A stretch of DNA of 11,950 nucleotides from Thermoplasmata archaeon. GTDB lineage: Archaea; Thermoplasmatota; Thermoplasmata; Thermoplasmatales; Thermoplasmataceae. The position numbers and the translations under genes were made by a program. Shown piece by piece: positions 7,604 through 11,950 of the stretch (its first letter is position 1; every line of letters starts with the position of its first letter). Location of the stretch: contig JAJYRT010000049.1 of the NCBI GenBank assembly GCA_021793945.1, positions 1 through 11,950 on the forward strand. Reading direction: 5' to 3'. Under the pieces are notes generated by a model. That model saw only the letters and a program-made list of their open reading frames with translations, made no database searches and had not been told where the DNA came from.

Positions 7604-8401
7604 TCATGTCTCAAATTTTCTGGTCCAGTACCAGTAACTGAGAGCAAGAAGGACCAGGGTAATGGCCAGGTTTGCATAAACACTGATAAAGAAGAGGCCT
7701 GTGAACGCATGATTGCCAGAGTACGGGGTATTGACAGAGAGGTAATCGTACCATATCAGGAGTGCAGGAGGAAAAATGATCCCAGCAATGATGAATGGAA
7801 CAAAGTTATGATAGTTCTGCCAGAAATAGACGCCAATTCCACCTGCCATGCCAATCAGGAGGATTATCACGAATGAAAACAGGAAGGTCGGACCGATGTT
7901 CCTGGTCAGCAAGGCAACGAGAAGAGTGGCGAGCCCGATTAAGAGGTATACTGGAAAATATAGCAGGGAAACGTATAACACATCCATTGCTGAATAGTCC
8001 AGACCGAGGAGGTACATGGAGAAAAACGAAGAAAGGGATGCAACTGCGTACGGGATCAGTATTCCCATGAGGATCGTTGAGAGCAGAATTGACTTCTTCT
8101 TCTGTGGAAGGGCAAGGTATGATGACATTTCCCCATTCTGGATCAAGCCTGCAAAGTCTAACGCTATGACTTTCTCCATGAATAAGAAGGAGGCTAAAGC
8201 GGTAAAGGAATACGAGTAGTAGGTCAGGGAAAGTGAGAAGAAGCTTGAAATTGGCTTGGAAAACTGGTAAAAACTCGTGGGCGTGAGCGCGTTTGAACCT
8301 GGCAAGATTGTTGAAAGAATGATGAAGAAAATAAGTATTTCAGGAACTCCCATGCTATAGTACTTCTTGTATAGTATCCTCGAGACCTCAGAAACAGGCA
8401 T
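7604..8401 (-). CDS. ABC-2-type transporter permease, 265 aa
   Basis: This is the membrane partner of the ATPase encoded just upstream. It has six to seven hydrophobic segments (about 20-35, 52-75, 104-130, 142-166, 171-193, 200-220, 233-259). It also carries the ABC-2 cytoplasmic loop pattern, a Gly followed by YLALPQKKKSILLS at about 95-108, seen in NosY/CcmB-like permeases. A longer in-frame start at 8479 would overlap the ATPase gene by 74 nt with non-membrane sequence. ATG 8401 lies 4 nt after the ATPase stop with GGAG upstream, so I chose it. Substrate is unknown; such single ATPase/permease pairs commonly export drugs, lipids or peptides. Confidence 0.85.
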   Translation of the reverse strand: MPVSEVSRILYKKYYSMGVPEILIFFIILSTILPGSNALTPTSFYQFSKPISSFFSLSLTYYSYSFTALASFLFMEKVIALDFAGLIQNGEMSSYLALPQKKKSILLSTILMGILIPYAVASLSSFFSMYLLGLDYSAMDVLYVSLLYFPVYLLIGLATLLVALLTRNIGPTFLFSFVIILLIGMAGGIGVYFWQNYHNFVPFIIAGIIFPPALLIWYDYLSVNTPYSGNHAFTGLFFISVYANLAITLVLLALSYWYWTRKFET

Positions 8402-8405
8402 GAAA

Positions 8406-9290
8406 TCACATTGCCTCCAGCAGGACTTTCTCAACACTGTCGCTTGTCCTGTTAACGGAGAATATCTGCAGGCCGCCACTTTCCAACGCGTCTATTATGT
8501 CACCAATTCTGTTGCCCTGCCTTTCAACTATGAGTTCTTTCCCCTGTATCCTGGCTCCTGCAATCAGGCTGGAAGCCCTCTGAGTGTCAGAAATTTCTAT
8601 GCTGAAAATATTACGTTTCCCTGATGTACTGTCCCTCGTGATATTATCCATTCTCGAGTCAATCGTGACCCTCCCCTTCTTGATCACCACAACTGAATCT
8701 ATCAATTTCCTCATCTCCATCAGTATATGTGAAGATATCAGGAAAGTCGTTCCCTGTTCACGGTTTGTAGCGCGTATAAGTTCGTAAAGGTCTTCACGTG
8801 ACCTTGGGTCAAGGTTGGCGGCAGGTTCGTCTGCCACAACCGTTTGGAATTTCCTGCAGAGAAAAAGCGAGAGATATGCCTTCTGTTTCATTCCCGCAGA
8901 GAGTTGTGAAGGGTAGTAGTTCCTGTAGTCCCACAACTCAAGTTTCTCCAGGGAATCCCTGATAGAACCCTGGTCAAATCTGTATATCCTGGAAAGGTGG
9001 ACTAGATATTCCATCACAGTGAGGTGGGAAGGTATGGTGCCGGAATCAAGAAGGAACAGGTTTTCGATCCTTACCTCAGGGTGCAGGAACGGATCAACGC
9101 CATTCAGTGTCACATTTCCATGTGACGGGAGAATGAGCCCCGCCATCAGTTTTATTGTCGTGGTCTTCCCGGCCCCGTTCCTACCAAGCATGCCTGTTAT
9201 GCTCCCTTCAAGCAGCTCAAGGGAAAGGTCGTCTACAACGTTTGTGCCGCTATAGGTTTTAGTGAGGTTAGTGGTCTTGATGGGGTTCAT
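8406..9290 (-). CDS. ABC transporter ATP-binding protein, 294 aa
   Basis: This is a cytoplasmic ATPase of the NatA/CcmA type that powers the adjacent permease. Motifs: Walker A GRNGAGKT (36-43), signature LSAGM (130-134), Walker B VVADEP with D154/E155, D-loop ANLDP, and H-loop SSH with H188. The usual Gln/Glu of the Q-loop is not where expected: the strand reads LFLLDSGTIPSHLTVMEY, with Asp82/Ser83 in place of PQ or PE. A C-terminal extension of about 75 residues follows the nucleotide-binding domain, as in many NatA-like proteins. Its ATG overlaps the stop of the small upstream membrane ORF by 4 nt, and the permease follows after 4 nt, so the three form one operon. Confidence 0.93.
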   Translation of the reverse strand: MNPIKTTNLTKTYSGTNVVDDLSLELLEGSITGMLGRNGAGKTTTIKLMAGLILPSHGNVTLNGVDPFLHPEVRIENLFLLDSGTIPSHLTVMEYLVHLSRIYRFDQGSIRDSLEKLELWDYRNYYPSQLSAGMKQKAYLSLFLCRKFQTVVADEPAANLDPRSREDLYELIRATNREQGTTFLISSHILMEMRKLIDSVVVIKKGRVTIDSRMDNITRDSTSGKRNIFSIEISDTQRASSLIAGARIQGKELIVERQGNRIGDIIDALESGGLQIFSVNRTSDSVEKVLLEAM

Positions 9291-9460
9291 CGTCTACTCT
9301 TCCGTATCGTTCTGTGCAACTTTGCAAGGTAGTACCATAACCGTGGAGCATTGTAATCCCTTCCCCTCAGCAGAAGGTAGCCCAACCTGACAGCGAAGAG
9401 AGCCAGAGAAACCACAACGGCTGTCGCGAAAACAGCAGACTCATGAGATATGCTGATTGA
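9287..9460 (-). CDS. Small single-pass membrane protein in the ABC operon; start unclear
   Basis: On the minus strand an open frame of about 58 codons ends in TGA that overlaps the ATPase ATG (ATGA). It encodes one transmembrane helix (AVFATAVVVSLALFAVRLGYLLL) and then a basic, aromatic tail (YNAPRLWYYLAKLHRTIRKSRR), which by the positive-inside rule should be cytoplasmic. The frame holds no ATG; the upstream in-frame stop is a TAA near 9514. An SD-like GAGGGTGAT at 9469-9461 leaves ATC (9457) or ATA (9451) as in-frame candidates; a GTG at 9465 and an ATG at 9444 are out of frame. Either a rare start codon is used, the start has mutated, or a frameshift is present. The end given for the gene is therefore approximate. 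The overlap argues that it is, or recently was, a real gene. No family recognised. Confidence 0.5.
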   Translation of the reverse strand, partial: SISISHESAVFATAVVVSLALFAVRLGYLLLRGRDYNAPRLWYYLAKLHRTIRKSRR

Positions 9461-9499
9461 ATCACCCTCTAAGTATGTTGTTAATGCATGGGTTTGAAA

Positions 9500-9516
9500 G
9501 CTATAATATTATTTGA
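9500..9516 (-). promoter_or_regulatory. TATA box of the ABC transporter operon
   Basis: Minus-strand AATAATATTATAGC gives a strong TATA element, placing transcription start near 9481-9484, upstream of the SD-like GAGGGTGAT of the small membrane ORF. It is the only good TATA element just upstream of the three-gene cassette. Confidence 0.5.
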
Positions 9517-9756
9517 TTTCAGGACGTTCAAGAATCAGTTCAGTCACTCTTCGTCAGCATGTCAATACTATGAGACATGCAGGGTAATGGCCCGCCTAGG
9601 CCCAGCGAAAAAGGAATCAATACAAAGCGCTAAGTTCCAGTCGGCACATCCTTTCACATGTTGGGCATGTGATTTCTTGAGGACGTGTGGGCATAGAGTG
9701 TATATGTATGACATTCAGCATCGTTCCAGGAATGGACATGGGGAAGAGGGTGAATA
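9517..9756. other. Divergent spacer with two CATG-cored inverted repeats
   Basis: This non-coding-looking region lies between the ABC operon promoter and the HDO gene promoter. It contains GCATGTC (9557-9563) paired with GACATGC (9574-9580), and TCACATG (9654-9660) paired with CATGTGA (9666-9672) around a 5-nt loop. A plus-strand frame of 89 codons (9488-9757) crosses it, with a few cysteines but no SD, no recognisable domain and an atypical composition; I do not call it a gene. A regulatory region or a small RNA is possible. Confidence 0.3.
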
Positions 9757-9777
9757 AATTTTAATAGTTACTAACTA
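9757..9777 (+). promoter_or_regulatory. TATA box plus 13-bp palindrome upstream of the HDO gene
   Basis: AATTTTAATA (9757-9766) is a TATA-like box about 30 nt before the ATG at 9796, implying a leader of under 10 nt. The perfect palindrome TAGTTACTAACTA (9765-9777) overlaps its downstream edge. That is where archaeal repressors commonly block preinitiation complex formation. Confidence 0.45.
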
Positions 9778-9795
9778 ATACATTTTAGATACAAC

Positions 9796-10479
9796 ATGCA
9801 GCAAGAAGAAGGAGATTTTTACAAGGAAGCTTATAATTTCGTGAAGAAACACCCTGCTACTGATAACGACTTTATCAACAGGTTCAGCCGGGGTGAAGTT
9901 TCAGAAGATGAGTTTAACAGGTTTTCAATAGAATTTTACCACTTCACAAGGGAGTGGCCCTCAATCCTGTCAACACTTCTGGTGAATACTCCCAATGAGG
10001 CGGATGCGGCCAACCTGACCACTATTCTTGTCTCAGAGCTTGGGGATATGGAACCAGCCAAGAGACACGAATTGCTCTACAGGAAGTACCTGAGAAGTAT
10101 TGGCTTGAAACCAGAGGACCTGGTGAAGAGGACGCAGTTGAAGTCAACGAAGGCCTGGCTTGATGGAATGAGGAATTATTTTGCCGGAGAACATTTTGCT
10201 GCCCTGGGGGCAGAATTCGGGCTTGAGAACATGGCAATTCCAATGTGGGACAAGATTCTTGCAGGTTTCCAGGCATGGCTCGGTTCTCACCCAAAGTATT
10301 CCAACGCAGACATTGATTACTTCACATTCCACAGGGAACTCGAGATCCATCATGAGGAGGCCATGGAAGACGTCCTGGGTAGTCACAAGAATGATCGCTC
10401 CATACAGAAGGATTTCATGGCAGGGATCAACGGGATCCTTGATCTTGAGAAGAATTTCTGGCTTGGCCTTTCAGACTGA
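9796..10479 (+). CDS. Heme-oxygenase-like diiron (HDO/CADD-like) protein, 227 aa
   Basis: This is an all-helical soluble protein of the TenA/PqqC/CADD fold. It carries a full candidate set of diiron ligands in the CADD order: E81 (SELGD), H91 (RHELL), E144 (GLENM), H179, E183 and H186 (FHRELEIHH). The fifth ligand is Glu where CADD has Asp. A Lys at 153 falls near the position of a lysine reported to be needed in chlamydial CADD. From memory of the CADD sequence, the tyrosine donated in p-aminobenzoate formation aligns with Ile27 here, so a CADD-type reaction is not assured. TenA thiaminase is unlikely because the protein has no cysteine. Related HDO enzymes include UndA and N-oxygenases. It is monocistronic: the gene to the left is divergent and the right side is IS debris. 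Confidence 0.75.
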   Translation: MQQEEGDFYKEAYNFVKKHPATDNDFINRFSRGEVSEDEFNRFSIEFYHFTREWPSILSTLLVNTPNEADAANLTTILVSELGDMEPAKRHELLYRKYLRSIGLKPEDLVKRTQLKSTKAWLDGMRNYFAGEHFAALGAEFGLENMAIPMWDKILAGFQAWLGSHPKYSNADIDYFTFHRELEIHHEEAMEDVLGSHKNDRSIQKDFMAGINGILDLEKNFWLGLSD

Positions 10480-10719
10480 ATGCAGGAACTGATCGCAACC
10501 AGGTTCTCCATGCCTCGCAGGGATGGGGAACTGCCGGTTATTTCAATGTAACTTTTCATTGGCGGGCCTTTGGTTCGCGGTCTCAAGCTTCATGTTCGGT
10601 TATCACTTCGAACCAGAGTTCCCGGGAAGTGGAGATTTCTCTTTGATCCCGGATTTGTCGGGGACCATGACTGCGTTCTTCATGACCTGAACAGCGACGA
10701 GGTTTACCTATTACGCTGA
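10480..10719. other. Spacer of unrecognised degenerate sequence
   Basis: Nothing here can be assigned. A 22-codon frame (MQELIATRFSMPRRDG...) starts at an ATG directly abutting the HDO gene stop (TGAATG) and ends at 10548. Another frame is open from about 10493 to 10689 but shows no known motif. The stretch may be the decayed remains of a gene downstream of the HDO gene, broken by IS insertion. Confidence 0.3.
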
Positions 10720-10722
10720 AAG

Positions 10723-11010
10723 GATGAGATAGGATATTTGCCATTGAATCGTGAGGAGTCGAACCTTCTCCGCAGTTACTCAAGGTATCTACTCTTCCAG
10801 CTTGTCTCGTACAGGTATGAGAAATCATCCACGATCTTCACCTCGAACAAGTCTTTCTCTGAATGGGGTGAAGTTCTCGGCGATCAGGTGATGGCATCAG
10901 CCATCCTGGACAGGATACTGCACCACTGCACAGTGCTGAACATCAAGGGTGAGTCTTACAGGCTCAAAGACAGGCGGAAGGGCACTCCTCCGCCGTATAA
11001 GGAGAAGTGA
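10723..11010 (+). pseudogene. istB: IS21-family istB ATPase, C-terminal fragment
   Basis: IstB is the AAA+ helper ATPase of IS21 transposition. This fragment starts at the Walker B region (DEIGYLPLNREESNLL) and contains the family's C-terminal signature SNKSFSEWGEVLGDQVMASA followed by ILDRILHHCTVLNIKGESYRL. The N-terminal half with Walker A is missing, and an in-frame stop (10717-10719) precedes DEIGY. Between SNLL and FQLVSYRYE there are eight extra residues (RSYSRYLL, 10771-10794) that usual IstB proteins lack; the 24-bp insert keeps frame. An internal TTG at 10738 could open a short frame, but the fragment should be non-functional. istA was not found. Confidence 0.85.
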
Positions 11011-11086
11011 AAGAAAATGGAAATCATAAATATGGGTGGACAGATTTCATCTGCCGATTTTGGACAATTTTCAGTTGGCGTTTACA
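11011..11086 (+). mobile_element. Right terminus of an IS21-family element
   Basis: Just after the istB fragment two direct repeats of TGGACARNTTTCA occur at 11037-11049 and 11061-11073, 24 bp apart. They resemble the multiple subterminal transposase-binding repeats of IS21 elements. The element appears to end at GGCGTTTACA (11077-11086), with the CA end typical of IS21. No matching left end (TGTAAACGCC) is present in the window, so the element is truncated on its left. Confidence 0.6.
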
Positions 11087-11090
11087 GTAA

Positions 11091-11120
11091 TCAATTAACT
11101 AATTCATTAAATCCTTTCAT
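11091..11120 (-). other. Nine-codon frame behind a perfect Shine-Dalgarno, next to the IS21 end
   Basis: Minus-strand AGGAGG lies 4 nt before an ATG at 11120. The frame reads MKGFNELVN then TGA, stopping 4 nt before the IS21 terminus. It looks like the beginning of a fourth gene of the adjacent mini-operon whose remainder was displaced or lost when the IS inserted. A genuine 9-residue peptide cannot be excluded. Confidence 0.35.
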
Positions 11121-11153
11121 CAAACCTCCTATTACTACGTAAAATAAAAATAT

Positions 11154-11324
11154 TTACCGTTTAGCCAAATTAAGTAAAGCCCATTTTCGAAGCAATTTCT
11201 CATCTATATTACTCTTCTTCTATATTATAAAATAAATATCGCATAAATGTATCTTAATTCCCCTTATCACACCAGTATGAGTAGCTTTATTTTCGCATAA
11301 TAGACAACGTGGCACAAGTTTCAT
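11154..11324 (-). CDS. Cys-rich mini-protein, 34 aa, or 56 codons across an in-frame TAG
   Basis: The ATG at 11324 lies 2 nt after the stop of the 43-aa zinc ribbon. The frame encodes MKLVPRCLLCENKATHTGVI, then RGIKIHLCDIYFII, then TAG at 11222-11220. It has CxxC (C7, C10), H15, and a third Cys in HLC. A fourth Cys expected as CxxC is Tyr instead. The same frame continues past the TAG as KKSNIDEKLLRKWALLNLAKR to TAA (11156-11154), with basic helical character. TAG is an ordinary stop elsewhere in the window (tatC). This is therefore either a 34-aa protein, a gene broken by one nonsense change, or a readthrough case. The coordinates given cover the longer form; the short form ends at 11220. 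Confidence 0.45.
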
Positions 11325-11326
11325 CC

Positions 11327-11458
11327 TCAATAGACTTCATAACCACAATTAGTGCATTTCCATGTAATCGCACCATCATCTATATATGTTGGGACTAAAC
11401 TACCCTTCGAACAATTAGGACATGTCGGATATGGTCCTCCTATAGAAATACCTGCCAT
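11327..11458 (-). CDS. Zinc-ribbon mini-protein, 43 aa
   Basis: The minus-strand ATG at 11458 lies one base after the stop of the 95-aa gene. GGAGGT inside the end of that gene serves as SD about 7 nt upstream. The protein contains CPNC (PTCPNCSKGSLVPTYID) and CTNCG (AITWKCTNCGYEVY), a classic Cys4 zinc ribbon spanning nearly the entire protein. Such free-standing ribbons are frequent in archaeal viruses, plasmids and small regulatory proteins. They bind nucleic acid or protein partners, and the exact role cannot be told. It is AT-rich like its neighbours. Confidence 0.7.
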   Translation of the reverse strand: MAGISIGGPYPTCPNCSKGSLVPTYIDDGAITWKCTNCGYEVY

Positions 11459-11459
11459 T

Positions 11460-11747
11460 TCAACTACCTCCAATCTGATTCAATCTATCAAGTATCATTT
11501 TCCTATCCTCATTCATTATTTCGTTAATAGAATAGAATGACCCTAGTAAAAAACTCTGAGCTTCTTCTAAACTCATAGTAGGAACCTTCTTTGTGAATAG
11601 ATACGCCAATATTATAAGATTATCCTCTATTACTGATTGAAGAAACGCATCCCACGTCATATCCTTTCCCTTGACTGTTTGATACCTATTTTTTAACCAT
11701 TTCAGCTTACCATACACATCATCAGACACCTTTACACTCACTGTCAT
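11460..11747 (-). CDS. Ribbon-helix-helix-like / antitoxin-like protein, 95 aa
   Basis: Residues 1-45 (MTVSVKVSDDVYGKLKWLKN... and ...WDAFLQSVIEDNL) show the strand-helix-helix layout of VapB/CopG-type ribbon-helix-helix DNA-binding proteins. The opening TVSVKVSDDVYGKLKWLK pattern is typical of archaeal antitoxins and plasmid repressors. Residues 46-95 form a second, mostly helical part (LAYLFTKKVPTMSLEEAQSF...) that could be a dimer or partner interface. The start has an SD (GGTGAT, 5 nt spacing). No PIN or other toxin follows; the next gene is the zinc ribbon 1 nt away. It is probably the autoregulator of this mini-operon. Being longer than VapB, it might instead be a virus or plasmid transcription factor. 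Confidence 0.6.
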   Translation of the reverse strand: MTVSVKVSDDVYGKLKWLKNRYQTVKGKDMTWDAFLQSVIEDNLIILAYLFTKKVPTMSLEEAQSFLLGSFYSINEIMNEDRKMILDRLNQIGGS

Positions 11748-11797
11748 ATATTATCACCCAATTCAATTACAAATCATTATTTCACACCCATATTTAA

Positions 11798-11812
11798 ACT
11801 TTTATATCGAAC
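11798..11812 (-). promoter_or_regulatory. TATA box of the AT-rich mini-operon
   Basis: Minus-strand TCGATATAAAAGTTT holds a good TATA element, about 60 nt before the 95-aa gene start. Transcription should begin near 11780 with a leader of about 30 nt that contains the GGTGAT SD. Confidence 0.5.
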
Positions 11813-11848
11813 TATTTCCTTCGGAGATTCTTGGATACCGAGTGATGA

Positions 11849-11950
11849 TTAAACGAGCTCGATACTTTTAATCCTGCTTCTCTTGAATGTCCTCACTGCA
11901 TTCCTGAGGTGGCAGTATGCAGTGATGTATTTTCTCTTTCTTTCCCTGAT
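11849..11950 (-). CDS. C-terminal end of a possible WYL-domain protein (partial)
   Basis: The frame runs in from the right edge and ends at TAA (11851-11849). The 33 visible residues include RKYITAYCHLRNAVRTFKRS followed by RIKSIELV. This fits the end of a WYL domain (xYLxAYCHLRxxxRTFxxxRI), a ligand-sensing domain of transcriptional regulators, often nucleic-acid or nucleotide responsive. Codon use resembles the core genes rather than the AT-rich island beside it. The N-terminus lies outside the window, so the identity is provisional. Confidence 0.5.
   Translation of the reverse strand: MRERKRKYITAYCHLRNAVRTFKRSRIKSIELV

Noticed and set aside
7513..7710. 66-residue N-terminal extension of hutH
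   Set aside because: It overlaps the 3' end of the permease gene, has no resemblance to the HAL family, and the internal ATG at 7512 gives the normal N-terminus.
8402..8479. Longer start for the ABC permease
   Set aside because: It would overlap the ATPase gene by 74 nt with a Cys/Arg-rich non-membrane leader; the ATG at 8401 is spaced properly after the ATPase stop.
9488..9757. 89-codon plus-strand frame in the divergent spacer
   Set aside because: No SD, no recognisable domain, random-looking composition, and it crosses inverted repeats and the opposite-strand promoter.
10144..10386. Minus-strand and alternative plus-strand frames inside the HDO gene
   Set aside because: Shadows of the 227-aa coding frame, which carries the complete metal-ligand pattern.
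11352..11540. 62-codon plus-strand frame
   Set aside because: It is antisense to the zinc ribbon and the RHH-like gene, which have SDs and recognisable motifs on the minus strand.

Overview
The window looks like a chromosomal segment of a Thermoplasmata archaeon (Ferroplasma/Thermoplasma/Cuniculiplasma-like). The reasons are archaeal TATA-box promoters, short or absent leaders with occasional GGTGAT-type Shine-Dalgarno sites, archaeal-type TatA/TatC, a bacterial-type threonyl-tRNA synthetase, and archaeal-type insertion sequence debris. This placement is inferred from protein character; no search was run.

Layout. Bases 1-1010 are mobile-element debris: a frameshifted IS4-like DDE transposase (about 66-658) and a mangled N-terminus of an ISL3-family transposase (about 771-1010). 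An AT-richer MFS exporter of the DHA3 type follows at 1075-2283 and ends at a T-rich terminator. From 2317 to 9287 the minus strand carries the chromosomal core, in transcription order: a small membrane protein without an AUG start, an ABC ATPase, an ABC-2 permease, histidine ammonia-lyase (hutH), threonyl-tRNA synthetase (thrS) with an inserted zinc ribbon, an unrecognised 111-aa protein, tatA and tatC. The ABC cassette is coupled by a 4-base overlap and a 4-base gap. hutH, tatA and the ABC operon each have their own likely TATA box.

A spacer with two CATG-cored inverted repeats separates the ABC operon from a divergent gene (9796-10479). That gene encodes a heme-oxygenase-like diiron (HDO/CADD-like) protein. 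A perfect 13-bp palindrome sits just after its TATA box.

The right end is accessory DNA. A 5'-truncated IS21 istB fragment with its right terminus ends near 11086. It abuts a very AT-rich miniature minus-strand operon: a 95-aa ribbon-helix-helix-like protein, a 43-aa zinc ribbon, a Cys-rich 34-aa frame with an in-frame TAG, and a 9-codon frame behind a perfect SD. Tiny RHH and zinc-ribbon genes this tightly packed resemble archaeal virus or plasmid genes. The last 102 bases encode the C-terminus of a possible WYL-domain protein. No CRISPR array, tRNA or rRNA was seen.
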